Shown here one piece after another: positions 25,036-36,984 of a stretch of DNA of 64,000 nt (the stretch's first letter is position 1; every line of letters starts with the position of its first letter). Origin of the DNA: Macropodus opercularis (taxonomy: Eukaryota; Chordata; Actinopteri; Anabantiformes; Osphronemidae); NCBI GenBank assembly GCA_030770545.1, contig JAUCMP010000028.1, forward strand, positions 13,659,501 to 13,723,500. The letters run 5' to 3'. The translations under genes and the position numbers were made by a program. Below the pieces are notes generated by a model that had not been told where the DNA came from, did no database searches, and was given only the letters and a program-made list of their open reading frames with translations.

Positions 25036-28000
25036 ATGGGGACTGTAAAGGTGGGCACTTTTAATGTAAGAGGGCTGCGCGACCCACTAAAGCGAGTGTC
25101 TGTTTTTTTGTTTTTAAAGGGATTAAGTTTGGATGTGGTTTTGTTGCAGGAAGTGCACTTGAGGGACACGGGGGATGCAGAGCGTTTTGGGAGGGAGTGG
25201 GGGGAGGGCAGGGCGGTTTGGAGTGTGGGGGGAGTTCACTCGTCTGGCGTGGGCATTTTGTTTGGGAGGGGGGCACAGGTGGAGCGCTCCTTTGTGGTGG
25301 AACAGGGTAGGGTGGTGGGGGCGGATTTTGAATTGGATGGGCACCGGTTCCGAGCCATTGGGGTGTATGGGTCACAAGTTGCTGCAGACAGGCGGGCCAT
25401 GGTGGAGGAACTGGTCCCCCACTGCGCCACCAACAGAACTCTGATTGTGGGGGGGGACTGGAATGAGGATGTGGGGAGTGGTTTGGAGGGGTGGTTGGCG
25501 CCTTTCCAGGTACTGGGTATGGTGAACGGGAGTCAGACGGTGCAGCCGCCGTTGGTTGACCCCACCTGGCGCAACTCCCGGGGGAACGCGAGTGTCTTGG
25601 ATGGGATTTTCTTTTCACGAGCGATGGTCCTGGAGCACGGCAGACTGGTCCCCAATTTTTTTTCAGATCACTGTGGTTTGGTTTTTACGGGGTCGGTAGG
25701 GAGCCCGGTTTATGGGCCCGGTTACTGGAGGCTGAACTGCTGCCTGCTTGAGCTGGAGGCCTTTCGAGCCCAGTGCTCAGTTTTCATAGAGGGTCTGCTG
25801 GGACTTAGGGGGTTTTACGACACAGCGGGTGAGTGGTGGGAGATGGTGAAGGGGCGTCTGAGAGGGTTTTGTATTCGGTTTTCGAGGGAAAGGGTACGGG
25901 AGAGGAGGAAGGAGGTGGAAGGGCTGCAGAGAGTGCTGGAATGGCAGCAGGTGGTGCTGAACGCGGGTGGGGTTTTAAGGGAGGAGGATGGCAAGCGCGC
26001 TGTGGCCAGCCTGAGGGCAGCATACAAGGAGCAGGCCAGGGCTTATTTGGTGGCTAGTCGTGGGGAGTTCCGGGAGTGGAACGAAGGGTGTAATGCCCGT
26101 TTTTTTGGGTCGGTTAGAGTGGCCAAAGCCCGACAGGTATTTCATGGGGTGCGTGACAGGGGGGGACAGGTGGTGGGGGACACAGTGGGGATGTCGGAGG
26201 TGGCAGCGTGCTTCTATGAGAGCTTTCTAGGGGAGCGAGTGGTGGTAGACGAAGGAGCAGGCAATTTTGTGGATTTGGTTGGGGGGCGGGTGACCGGTGA
26301 GCAGGCTAGGGGACTGGAGGTCCCGCTAATGTTGGATGAGCTAAAGGACGCTCTTGCAGGTATGAAGCGTGGCAAGGTCCCGGGGAGGGATGGGCTGCCG
26401 GTAGAGTTCTATGTGGTGTTTTGGAAGTTGTTGGGGCCAGCCTTGCTGGAGGTTTTGTCAGAGGGATTAAGGGAGGGGAAGTGGGGGTCAATGTTTAGAG
26501 TAGGTGTGATCACATTGGTGCACAAAAAGGGTGACAGGTCAGAGTTAAAAAACTGGAGACCACTGACCATGTTGGGGGTGGACTACAAGATCCTGGCCCG
26601 AGTCCTGGCCAGGCGACTGGGGGCGGTCCTCCCCTGTGCGGTCCACGTGGATCAGACGTGTGGTGTGGCGGGGAGGTCGGTCCACCAAAACCTCCAGCTC
26701 CTCCGTGATGTCATGTACTGGGCCGAGGATCGACAGTTGCCATTGATGGTGGTGGGGCTAGATCTGGAGAAGGCTTTCGACCGGGTGCACTGGGGGTTTT
26801 TGTTTAGAGTATTGAGGGGGATGGGGTTTGGGGAAGGGTTTGTGGGGTGGCTAGAGCACTTGTATGTCGGGGCAAGCAGTGCAGTGATGGTGAACGGGCA
26901 GCTAAGCAGAGAGTTCGCAGTGCGGTCGGGGGTGCGGCAAGGCTGCCCCTTGTCGCCGCTGCTGTTCGTGCTCTATATGGAGCCAGTTGCAGCGGCGATC
27001 AGGGCAGCCCCTGGGGTGGTGGGGGCACTGGTACCGGGTGGCGGGCTGCGGAGGACAAAGCTTTCTCAATACGCGGACGACACCACCTTGCTGCTGGGGG
27101 AAGACAGGAGTTTGGCACAAGTTTTGGGGATTTTCACGGCATTTGGTAGGGTGTCAGGATCTCAGTTGAATCTGGAAAAAAGCACGGTGAAGTTTTTTGG
27201 GAGGTGGAAGCACCGCACAGACCTTGTTGGGGAAATACCAGTCTGCCAGGGCCCAGTCAAGATTTTGGGAGTGCTTTTTGAGAACACTGGCAGTGCCGCC
27301 TTGAACTGGACAGACCGTCTGGCAAAGGTCCGTGTGAAGCTGGGACTCTGGAAGGGACGGCAGCTGACGCTTTCGGGGAAGGTCCTCGTTTTGAAAGCTG
27401 ACATACTGGCGTCTCTGCTGCACCTGGCAAATGTCTTCCCTCTGCCAAGGTGCATGCGCCGGGTTCTAGTTCGCAGCGTCTTTGATTTTGTGTGGGGGGG
27501 GGGGTACGAGTGGGTGGCACGGGGGCGTATGGTGGCTGGAGTCGGGGATGGGGGCCGGGATGTCCCAGACTTCCCCCTGAAGTTAGATGTGCTTTTCGTC
27601 ACTGCGCTGCTTCGCGGGCTGACAGCAGAAGGAGCACATCCGGCTGTTTGGGGGCAGCGTTTTTTCTTTTCATATCCGGCTAGACGGCTCATAAGGTGGT
27701 CTCACCTGGTACCGAGAGCTGAGCAACTTCCGTGGTATTATGAGCATGCAGCAAGGTGGCTGAGGGAGCACCCTGAGGTTTTGCGGGACGGGGTATGGAG
27801 GGACCAGAGGAGGACATATGCGGAGGTCAGGGGGAAGGTGGCCCTGCGGCCTTTGCCTGGTCTTCCTGTGGGTGTGTGGATGTCGGTGCAGCGGCCGGGT
27901 CTGGAAAATGGGCTGAGGGACCTAAATTGGCTATGCCTCCACAAGTGCCTCCCCGTGCGGGAGAAGATGCACAGGCATGGGCTGTGCAGAACACCAGTGT

Positions 28001-28383
28001 GTCCGCGGCCACACTGCACAGAGGAGGAAACTGTACGCCACGTGATGTGGGATTGTGGGTTTGCAGGGGTGGTGTGGGCAAGAGCAGAGAAGGATTTGCA
28101 GCGTTTGGGACCAGGTGTGACTCTGACATGGGAAGTGGTGGAAAGAGGGGTGGGGGTAGTGGGCCAGCAATGGGTAGTGATAAGCCTTTTTAAAAAGGGT
28201 TTGTGGAGAGCAAGACAGGAGCTGGTGAGAGGAGGGAGGATTGCCACAGAGGGTGAAGTGGTGAGGAAGGTAGTGTGGGAGGTGCAAGAACAAGGGAGGT
28301 GGGATATAAAGAGGTGGGGGTTTCACGCGGCCAAGGAAAAATGGAAGGGGTTGTTAGGAGAAGGGGGACAGGAGGGTACGTGA
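25036..28383 (+). CDS. Retrotransposon ORF2: AP endonuclease / reverse transcriptase, copy C
   Basis: 1115 aa, open throughout despite the dead ORF1. Private changes: Ser for Ala at 387 and Ala for Thr at 441, both outside catalytic motifs. Confidence 0.95.
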   Translation: MGTVKVGTFNVRGLRDPLKRVSVFLFLKGLSLDVVLLQEVHLRDTGDAERFGREWGEGRAVWSVGGVHSSGVGILFGRGAQVERSFVVEQGRVVGADFELDGHRFRAIGVYGSQVAADRRAMVEELVPHCATNRTLIVGGDWNEDVGSGLEGWLAPFQVLGMVNGSQTVQPPLVDPTWRNSRGNASVLDGIFFSRAMVLEHGRLVPNFFSDHCGLVFTGSVGSPVYGPGYWRLNCCLLELEAFRAQCSVFIEGLLGLRGFYDTAGEWWEMVKGRLRGFCIRFSRERVRERRKEVEGLQRVLEWQQVVLNAGGVLREEDGKRAVASLRAAYKEQARAYLVASRGEFREWNEGCNARFFGSVRVAKARQVFHGVRDRGGQVVGDTVGMSEVAACFYESFLGERVVVDEGAGNFVDLVGGRVTGEQARGLEVPLMLDELKDALAGMKRGKVPGRDGLPVEFYVVFWKLLGPALLEVLSEGLREGKWGSMFRVGVITLVHKKGDRSELKNWRPLTMLGVDYKILARVLARRLGAVLPCAVHVDQTCGVAGRSVHQNLQLLRDVMYWAEDRQLPLMVVGLDLEKAFDRVHWGFLFRVLRGMGFGEGFVGWLEHLYVGASSAVMVNGQLSREFAVRSGVRQGCPLSPLLFVLYMEPVAAAIRAAPGVVGALVPGGGLRRTKLSQYADDTTLLLGEDRSLAQVLGIFTAFGRVSGSQLNLEKSTVKFFGRWKHRTDLVGEIPVCQGPVKILGVLFENTGSAALNWTDRLAKVRVKLGLWKGRQLTLSGKVLVLKADILASLLHLANVFPLPRCMRRVLVRSVFDFVWGGGYEWVARGRMVAGVGDGGRDVPDFPLKLDVLFVTALLRGLTAEGAHPAVWGQRFFFSYPARRLIRWSHLVPRAEQLPWYYEHAARWLREHPEVLRDGVWRDQRRTYAEVRGKVALRPLPGLPVGVWMSVQRPGLENGLRDLNWLCLHKCLPVREKMHRHGLCRTPVCPRPHCTEEETVRHVMWDCGFAGVVWARAEKDLQRLGPGVTLTWEVVERGVGVVGQQWVVISLFKKGLWRARQELVRGGRIATEGEVVRKVVWEVQEQGRWDIKRWGFHAAKEKWKGLLGEGGQEGT

Positions 28384-28523
28384 TTGGGTGTGTGAGTGGG
28401 TGTGTGTTTGGTTTTTTGAAACTGTGTTTTGTGGTATTGGGGGTGGTTAAGCTGTGTAGGGTTTAGACTGATGTGTTTTGTGTGTTGAATTGTGTACAAT
28501 AAAACTATAAAAAAAAAAAAAAA

Positions 28524-28673
28524 TCTGTTCTTATCAGTTTAATATCTGATACGTCCCCTACCCGGGGACCATATATTAAATTGCTTTTTGGAGCAGGGAG
28601 GTGGAACAGGGGCTTGCTCCGTCCACTCCACGCATCGACCTGGTATTGCAGCGCTTCTGGGAACGGTGCACCC
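28524..28673 (+). pseudogene. RNU2: U2 snRNA 3' fragment (nt 39-188), unit 9
   Basis: Same 3' junction as the other copies. Confidence 0.95.
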
Positions 28674-28979
28674 CCACACTCTGTGTTCAACGCCAAGCCA
28701 TTGTCATTGCGCTCCGCTCTGTCGGGCTCACCTTCTGTCCAGCCTATGGGATTTCCTGTGGGAAAAGGCAGCAATGCATGATGGGACAAGTTTGCTCCCC
28801 TTTGGGAGAAAACAACAAGACAGAGAAAGAACAGCGACTAACGTTCGCCAGCCTTTACTGAAAAGTACAACTGGTGCAGACCGGTAGGCTCCGCAAAGCT
28901 GCCTTCTTCCCACTGTCAGCACCGTCAGTGAGCGTGGTTAGTCCCGGAGAGAGCTCCCTGAGTGCGAGCGGAGCAAGTC

Positions 28980-29142
28980 ATACTTACCTGGCAGGGGAGA
29001 TACCATGATCAAGAAGGTGGTTCACCCAGGGCGAGGCTCAGCCATTGCACACCGGCTGTCTGACCCCTGCGAATTCCCCAAATGCGGGAATCTCGACTGC
29101 ATAATTTGTGGTAGTGGGGGACTGCGTTCGCGCTCTCCCCTC
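28980..29142 (+). ncRNA. RNU1: U1 snRNA, unit 9
   Basis: Common form; first unit whose U1-U5 spacer is of the 1601-bp class. Confidence 0.97.
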
Positions 29143-29314
29143 GTCAGCTGTCAAAGACAAAAGCCTAGTCGTGAGCCACTCTGATTGCACAGAGCCTATC
29201 GGGCGCATGGCTCCGGGCAAGGGGAGGGGCCTAGCAAGCGGCGATAGCTGGGCCTTCCGTGACGGCTGTGGCTGGGAAGACGAGGGGCCTCTGCTTCGCT
29301 TTGAGGCCCGGGCC

Positions 29315-29436
29315 ATCTTCGCTCCGGTTTCTCTTCATAACGCACAAGTCTTTCGCCTTTTACTAAAGATTTCCGTGGAGAGGAACTCAAACGGGTTGAG
29401 TCAATTTTTGCTGGGCTTTGCCCCTCGGCAGAGCCG
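29315..29436 (+). ncRNA. RNU5: U5 snRNA, unit 9
   Basis: Common form, 335 bp after the U1 start instead of 334. Confidence 0.94.
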
Positions 29437-30086
29437 CCAGAGTTTTGTGAAAGTAACAGAGAAATACACCGGCGTCGAGAGACGACCCCTCCCAAGTCTT
29501 TCTCGTGGCCTCGCGTTTTGTGCACGCAGAGCTGCAGAGTGTCCTGCCTGTGTCACTTTATATGCGTGAGTGTCAATCAATCAATCAATCAAACTTTATT
29601 TATAGAGCGCCACATCCCAACACAGAGTTGTCCAAGGCGCTTAACAGACAATAACACCAATAATAAACAATATTAAAACAGATAGGCATACAAGCCTATC
29701 TGTGTGAGTGTGTTTGTGGTTCGATGCTTTGAAACGCATGCGTTGCCATGTGTGGGTGTAACTTCATGTAAAACTTCATGTAAACAATATTAAAACAGAT
29801 AGGCATACAAGCCTATCTGTGTGAGTGTGTTTGTGGTTCGATGCTTTGAAACGCATGCGTTGCCATGTGTGGGTGTAACGTCATGTACGCGCGTCAGCAC
29901 AGGCCCTGACGCTCAGCGGGCCTGCAGTGGATCGTCATGTGGAAGATCTGGGGGCGTGCAAGGAGAGCACGGCTGTGGGCGGTGCTAAGCACACGGCGCT
30001 TTCTCGCTGCCAGTTCAACACACTGCACCGCGACCAGCGAGGGGCGCCCAAAAGAGGCGGCCTCTGGCATCACGAGCATGCAGGTC

Positions 30087-30274
30087 ATCGCTTCTCGGCC
30101 TTTTGGCTAAGATCAAGTGTAGTATCTGTTCTTATCAGTTTAATATCTGATACGTCCCCTACCCGGGGACCATATATTAATTTGCTTTTTGGAGCAGGGA
30201 GGTGGAACAGGGGCTTGCTCCGTCCACTCCACGCATCGACCTGGTATTGCAGCGCTTCTGGGAACGGTGCACCC
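30087..30274 (+). ncRNA. RNU2: U2 snRNA, unit 10
   Basis: T for A at nt 95, just before the Sm-site region (ATTAATTTGC); shared with unit 12. Confidence 0.96.
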
Positions 30275-30580
30275 CCACACTCTGTGTTCAACGCCAAGCC
30301 ATTGTCATTGCGCTCCGCTCTGTCGGGCTCACCTTCTGTCCAGCCTATGGGATTTCCTGTGGGAAAAGGCAGCAATGCATGATGGGACAAGTTTGCTCCC
30401 CTTTGGGAGAAAACAACAAGACAGAGAAAGAACAGCGACTAACGTTCGCCAGCCTTTACTGAAAAGTACAACTGGTGCAGACCGGTAGGCTCCGCAAAGC
30501 TGCCTTCTTCCCACTGTCAGCACCGTCAGTGAGCGTGGTTAGTCCCGGAGAGAGCTCCCTGAGTGCGAGCGGAGCAAGTC

Positions 30581-30743
30581 ATACTTACCTGGCAGGGGAG
30601 ATACCATGATCAAGAAGGTGGTTCACCCAGGGCGAGGCTCAGCCATTGCACACCGGCTGTCTGACCCCTGCGAATTCCCCAAATGCGGGAATCTCGACTG
30701 CATAATTTGTGGTAGTGGGGGACTGCGTTCGCGCTCTCCCCTC
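30581..30743 (+). ncRNA. RNU1: U1 snRNA, unit 10
   Basis: Common form. Confidence 0.97.
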
Positions 30744-30915
30744 GTCAGCTGTCAAAGACAAAAGCCTAGTCGTGAGCCACTCTGATTGCACAGAGCCTAT
30801 CGGGCGCATGGCTCCGGGCAAGGGGAGGGGCCTAGCAAGCGGCGATAGCTGGGCCTTCCGTGACGGCTGTGGCTGGGAAGACGAGGGGCCTCTGCTTCGC
30901 TTTGAGGCCCGGGCC

Positions 30916-31037
30916 ATCTTCGCTCCGGTTTCTCTTCATAACGCACAAGTCTTTCGCCTTTTACTTAAGATTTCCGTGGAGAGGAACTCAAACGGGTTGA
31001 GTCAATTTTTGCTGGGCTTTGCCCCTCGGCAGAGCCG
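30916..31037 (+). ncRNA. RNU5: U5 snRNA variant, unit 10
   Basis: T for A at nt 51 (CTTTTACTTAAG), in the stem closing loop I; it breaks one A-U pair next to the exon-binding loop. Confidence 0.92.
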
Positions 31038-31687
31038 CCAGAGTTTTGTGAAAGTAACAGAGAAATACACCGGCGTCGAGAGACGACCCCTCCCAAGTCT
31101 TTCTCGTGGCCTCGCGTTTTGTGCACGCAGAGCTGCAGAGTGTCCTGCCTGTGTCACTTTATATGCGTGAGTGTCAATCAATCAATCAATCAAACTTTAT
31201 TTATAGAGCGCCACATCCCAACACAGAGTTGTCCAAGGCGCTTAACAGACAATAACACCAATAATAAACAATATTAAAACAGATAGGCATACAAGCCTAT
31301 CTGTGTGAGTGTGTTTGTGGTTCGATGCTTTGAAACGCATGCGTTGCCATGTGTGGGTGTAACTTCATGTAAAACTTCATGTAAACAATATTAAAACAGA
31401 TAGGCATACAAGCCTATCTGTGTGAGTGTGTTTGTGGTTCGATGCTTTGAAACGCATGCGTTGCCATGTGTGGGTGTAACGTCATGTACGCGCGTCAGCA
31501 CAGGCCCTGACGCTCAGCGGGCCTGCAGTGGATCGTCATGTGGAAGATCTGGGGGCGTGCAAGGAGAGCACGGCTGTGGGCGGTGCTAAGCACACGGCGC
31601 TTTCTCGCTGCCAGTTCAACACACTGCACCGCGACCAGCGAGGGGCGCCCAAAAGAGGCGGCCTCTGGCATCACGAGCATGCAGGTC

Positions 31688-31875
31688 ATCGCTTCTCGGC
31701 CTTTTGGCTAAGATCAAGTGTAGTATCTGTTCTTATCAGTTTAATATCTGATACGTCCCCTACCCGGGGACCATATATTAAATTGCTTTTTGGAGCAGGG
31801 AGGTGGAACAGGGGCTTGCTCCGTCCACTCCACGCGTCGACCTGGTATTGCAGCGCTTCTGGGAACGGTGCACCC
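31688..31875 (+). ncRNA. RNU2: U2 snRNA, unit 11
   Basis: G for A at nt 149, in the single-stranded link between stem-loops III and IV. Confidence 0.96.
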
Positions 31876-32181
31876 CCACACTCTGTGTTCAACGCCAAGC
31901 CATTGTCATTGCGCTCCGCTCTGTCGGGCTCACCTTCTGTCCAGCCTATGGGATTTCCTGTGGGAAAAGGCAGCAATGCATGATGGGACAAGTTTGCTCC
32001 CCTTTGGGAGAAAACAACAAGACAGAGAAAGAACAGCGACTAACGTTCGCCAGCCTTTACTGAAAAGTACAACTGGTGCAGACCGGTAGGCTCCGCAAAG
32101 CTGCCTTCTTCCCACTGTCAGCACCGTCAGTGAGCGTGGTTAGTCCCGGAGAGAGCTCCCTGAGTGCGAGCGGAGCAAGTC

Positions 32182-32344
32182 ATACTTACCTGGCAGGGGA
32201 GATACCATGATCAAGAAGGTGGTTCACCCAGGGCGAGGCTCAGCCATGGCACACCGGCTGTCTGACCCCTGCGAATTCCCCAAATGCGGGAATCTCGACT
32301 GCATAATTTGTGGTAGTGGGGGACTGCGTTCGCGCTCTCCCCTC
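32182..32344 (+). ncRNA. RNU1: U1 snRNA variant, unit 11, altered U1A loop
   Basis: G for T at nt 67 turns loop II from CATTGCAC to CATGGCAC. ATTGCAC is the U1A-binding heptamer, so this copy probably binds U1A poorly. Confidence 0.94.
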
Positions 32345-32516
32345 GTCAGCTGTCAAAGACAAAAGCCTAGTCGTGAGCCACTCTGATTGCACAGAGCCTA
32401 TCGGGCGCATGGCTCCGGGCAAGGGGAGGGGCCTAGCAAGCGGCGATAGCTGGGCCTTCCGTGACGGCTGTGGCTGGGAAGACGAGGGGCCTCTGCTTCG
32501 CTTTGAGGCCCGGGCC

Positions 32517-32638
32517 ATCTTCGCTCCGGTTTCTCTTCATAACGCACAAGTCTTTCGCCTTTTACTAAAGATTTCCGTGGAGAGGAACTCAAACGGGTTG
32601 AGTCAATTTTTGCTGGGCTTTGCCCCTCGGCAGAGCCG
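32517..32638 (+). ncRNA. RNU5: U5 snRNA, unit 11
   Basis: Common form. Confidence 0.94.
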
Positions 32639-33288
32639 CCAGAGTTTTGTGAAAGTAACAGAGAAATACGCCGGCGTCGAGAGACGACCCCTCCCAAGTC
32701 TTTCTCGTGGCCTCGCGTTTTGTGCACGCAGAGCTGCAGAGTGTCCTGCCTGTGTCACTTTATATGCGTGAGTGTCAATCAATCAATCAATCAAACTTTA
32801 TTTATAGAGCGCCACATCCCAACACAGAGTTGTCCAAGGCGCTTAACAGACAATAACACCAATAATAAACAATATTAAAACAGATAGGCATACAAGCCTA
32901 TCTGTGTGAGTGTGTTTGTGGTTCGATGCTTTGAAACGCATGCGTTGCCATGTGTGGGTGTAACTTCATGTAAAACTTCATGTAAACAATATTAAAACAG
33001 ATAGGCATACAAGCCTATCTGTGTGAGTGTGTTTGTGGTTCGATGCTTTGAAACGCATGCGTTGCCATGTGTGGGTGTAACGTCATGTACGCGCGTCAGC
33101 ACAGGCCCTGACGCTCAGCGGGCCTGCAGTGGATCGTCATGTGGAAGATCTGGGGGCGTGCAAGGAGAGCACGGCTGTGGGCGGTGCTAAGCACACGGCG
33201 CTTTCTCGCTGCCAGTTCAACACACTGCACCGCGACCAGCGAGCGGCGCCCAAAAGAGGCGGCCTCTGGCATCACGAGCATGCAGGTC

Positions 33289-33476
33289 ATCGCTTCTCGG
33301 CCTTTTGGCTAAGATCAAGTGTAGTATCTGTTCTTATCAGTTTAATATCTGATACGTCCCCTACCCGGGGACCATATATTAATTTGCTTTTTGGAGCAGG
33401 GAGGTGGAACAGGGGCTTGCTCCGTCCACTCCACGCATCGACCTGGTATTGCAGCGCTTCTGGGAACGGTGCACCC
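33289..33476 (+). ncRNA. RNU2: U2 snRNA, unit 12
   Basis: T at nt 95 as in unit 10. The PSE has GAGCGGCG instead of GAGGGGCG. Confidence 0.96.
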
Positions 33477-33782
33477 CCACACTCTGTGTTCAACGCCAAG
33501 CCATTGTCATTGCGCTCCGCTCTGTCGGGCTCACCTTCTGTCCAGCCTATGGGATTTCCTGTGGGAAAAGGCAGCAATGCATGATGGGACAAGTTTGCTC
33601 CCCTTTGGGAGAAAACAACAAGACAGAGAAAGAACAGCGACTAACGTTCGCCAGCCTTTACTGAAAAGTACAACTGGTGCAGACCGGTAGGCTCCGCAAA
33701 GCTGCCTTCTTCCCACTGTCAGCACCGTCAGTGAGCGTGGTTAGTCCCGGAGAGAGCTCCCTGAGTGCGAGCGGAGCAAGTC

Positions 33783-33945
33783 ATACTTACCTGGCAGGGG
33801 AGATACCATGATCAAGAAGGTGGTTCACCCAGGGCGAGGCTCAGCCATTGCACACCGGCTGTCTGACCCCTGCGAATTCCCCAAATGCGGGAATCTCGAC
33901 TGCATAATTTGTGGTAGTGGGGGACTGCGTTCGCGCTCTCCCCTC
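33783..33945 (+). ncRNA. RNU1: U1 snRNA, unit 12
   Basis: Common form. Confidence 0.97.
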
Positions 33946-34117
33946 GTCAGCTGTCAAAGACAAAAGCCTAGTCGTGAGCCACTCTGATTGCACAGAGCCT
34001 ATCGGGCGCATGGCTCCGGGCAAGGGGAGGGGCCTAGCAAGCGGCGATAGCTGGGCCTTCCGTGACGGCTGTGGCTGGGAAGACGAGGGGCCTCTGCTTC
34101 GCTTTGAGGCCCGGGCC

Positions 34118-34239
34118 ATCTTCGCTCCGGTTTCTCTTCATAACGCACAAGTCTTTCGCCTTTTACTAAAGATTTCCGTGGAGAGGAACTCAAACGGGTT
34201 GAGTCAATTTTTGCTGGGCTTTGCCCCTCGGCAGAGCCG
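34118..34239 (+). ncRNA. RNU5: U5 snRNA, unit 12
   Basis: Common form. Confidence 0.94.
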
Positions 34240-34889
34240 CCAGAGTTTTGTGAAAGTAACAGAGAAATACACCGGCGTCGAGAGACGACCCCTCCCAAGT
34301 CTTTCTCGTGGCCTCGCGTTTTGTGCACGCAGAGCTGCAGAGTGTCCTGCCTGTGTCACTTTATATGCGTGAGTGTCAATCAATCAATCAATCAAACTTT
34401 ATTTATAGAGCGCCACATCCCAACACAGAGTTGTCCAAGGCGCTTAACAGACAATAACACCAATAATAAACAATATTAAAACAGATAGGCATACAAGCCT
34501 ATCTGTGTGAGTGTGTTTGTGGTTCGATGCTTTGAAACGCATGCGTTGCCATGTGTGGGTGTAACTTCATGTAAAACTTCATGTAAACAATATTAAAACA
34601 GATAGGCAAACAAGCCTATCTGTGTGAGTGTGTTTGTGGTTCGATGCTTTGAAACGCATGCGTTGCCATGTGTGGGTGTAACGTCATGTACGCGCGTCAG
34701 CACAGGCCCTGACGCTCAGCGGGCCTGCAGTGGATCGTCATGTGGAAGATCTGGGGGCGTGCGAGGAGAGCACGGCTGTGGGCGGTGCTAAGCACACGGC
34801 GCTTTCTCGCTGCCAGTTCAACACACTGCACCGCGACCAGCGAGGGGCGCCCAAAAGAGGCGGCCTCTGGCATCACGAGCATGCAGGTC

Positions 34890-35077
34890 ATCGCTTCTCG
34901 GCCTTTTGGCTAAGATCAAGTGTAGTATCTGTTCTTATCAGTTTAATATCTGATACGTCCCCTACCCGGGGACCATATATTAAATTGCTTTTTGGAGCAG
35001 GGAGGTGGAACAGGGGCTTGCTCCGTCCACTCCACGCATCGACCTGGTATTGCAGCGCTTCTGGGAACGGTGCACCC
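34890..35077 (+). ncRNA. RNU2: U2 snRNA, unit 13
   Basis: Common form. Flanking variants GGCAAACAAG and GCGTGCGAGG are shared with unit 14. Confidence 0.97.
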
Positions 35078-35383
35078 CCACACTCTGTGTTCAACGCCAA
35101 GCCATTGTCATTGCGCTCCGCTCTGTCGGGCTCACCTTCTGTCCAGCCTATGGGATTTCCTGTGGGAAAAGGCAGCAATGCATGATGGGACAAGTTTGCT
35201 CCCCTTTGGGAGAAAACAACAAGACAGAGAAAGAACAGCGACTAACGTTCGCCAGCCTTTACTGAAAAGTACAACTGGTGCAGACCGGTAGGCTCCGCAA
35301 AGCTGCCTTCTTCCCACTGTCAGCACCGTCAGTGAGCGTGGTTAGTCCCGGAGAGAGCTCCCTGAGTGCGAGCGGAGCAAGTC

Positions 35384-35546
35384 ATACTTACCTGGCAGGG
35401 GAGATACCATGATCAAGAAGGTGGTTCACCCAGGGCGAGGCTCAGCCATTGCACACCGGCTGTCTGACCCCTGCGAATTCCCCAAATGCGGGAATCTCGA
35501 CTGCATAATTTGTGGTAGTGGGGGACTGCGTTCGCGCTCTCCCCTC
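35384..35546 (+). ncRNA. RNU1: U1 snRNA, unit 13
   Basis: Common form. Confidence 0.97.
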
Positions 35547-35718
35547 GTCAGCTGTCAAAGACAAAAGCCTAGTCGTGAGCCACTCTGATTGCACAGAGCC
35601 TATCGGGCGCATGGCTCCGGGCAAGGGGAGGGGCCTAGCAAGCGGCGATAGCTGGGCCTTCCGTGACGGCTGTGGCTGGGAAGACGAGGGGCCTCTGCTT
35701 CGCTTTGAGGCCCGGGCC

Positions 35719-35840
35719 ATCTTCGCTCCGGTTTCTCTTCATAACGCACAAGTCTTTCGCCTTTTACTAAAGATTTCCGTGGAGAGGAACTCAAACGGGT
35801 TGAGTCAATTTTTGCTGGGCTTTGCCCCTCGGCAGAGCCG
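35719..35840 (+). ncRNA. RNU5: U5 snRNA, unit 13
   Basis: Common form. Confidence 0.94.
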
Positions 35841-36490
35841 CCAGAGTTTTGTGAAAGTAACAGAGAAATACACCGGCGTCGAGAGACGACCCCTCCCAAG
35901 TCTTTCTCGTGGCCTCGCGTTTTGTGCACGCAGAGCTGCAGAGTGTCCTGCCTGTGTCACTTTATATGCGTGAGTGTCAATCAATCAATCAATCAAACTT
36001 TATTTATAGAGCGCCACATCCCAACACAGAGTTGTCCAAGGCGCTTAACAGACAATAACACCAATAATAAACAATATTAAAACAGATAGGCATACAAGCC
36101 TATCTGTGTGAGTGTGTTTGTGGTTCGATGCTTTGAAACGCATGCGTTGCCATGTGTGGGTGTAACTTCATGTAAAACTTCATGTAAACAATATTAAAAC
36201 AGATAGGCAAACAAGCCTATCTGTGTGAGTGTGTTTGTGGTTCGATGCTTTGAAACGCATGCGTTGCCATGTGTGGGTGTAACGTCATGTACGCGCGTCA
36301 GCACAGGCCCTGACGCTCAGCGGGCCTGCAGTGGATCGTCATGTGGAAGATCTGGGGGCGTGCGAGGAGAGCACGGCTGTGGGCGGTGCTAAGCACACGG
36401 CGCTTTCTCGCTGCCAGTTCAACACACTGCACCGCGACCAGCGAGGGGCGCCCAAAAGAGGCGGCCTCTGGCATCACGAGCATGCAGGTC

Positions 36491-36678
36491 ATCGCTTTTC
36501 GGCCTTTTGGCTAAGATCAAGTGTAGTATCTGTTCTTATCAGTTTAATATCTGATACGTCCCCTACCCGGGGACCATATATTAAATTGCTTTTTGGAGCA
36601 GGGAGGTGGAACAGGGGCTTGCTCCGTCCACTCCACGCATCGACCTGGTATTGCAGCGCTTCTGGGAACGGTGCACCC
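36491..36678 (+). ncRNA. RNU2: U2 snRNA, unit 14
   Basis: T for C at nt 8 (ATCGCTTTTCGG), in the 5' region that pairs with U6 in the spliceosome. Confidence 0.95.
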
Positions 36679-36984
36679 CCACACTCTGTGTTCAACGCCA
36701 AGCCATTGTCATTGCGCTCCGCTCTGTCGGGCTCACCTTCTGTCCAGCCTATGGGATTTCCTGTGGGAAAAGGCAGCAATGCATGATGGGACAAGTTTGC
36801 TCCCCTTTGGGAGAAAACAACAAGACAGAGAAAGAACAGCGACTAACGTTCGCCAGCCTTTACTGAAAAGTACAACTGGTGCAGACCGGTAGGCTCCGCA
36901 AAGCTGCCTTCTTCCCACTGTCAGCACCGTCAGTGAGCGTGGTTAGTCCCGGAGAGAGCTCCCTGAGTGCGAGCGGAGCAAGTC

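Larger units (their letters stand above)
23543..28523 (+). mobile_element. Keno-like U2-specific retrotransposon, copy C, with broken ORF1
   Basis: Full length at both ends with 15 A (28509-28523) and AATAAA at 28498-28503, but ORF1 is disrupted. The most diverged copy: also one extra T in the 3' UTR (GGGTTTAGACTG near 28460), one T fewer before the tail, and base changes in the 5' UTR. ORF2 remains open. Confidence 0.92.
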
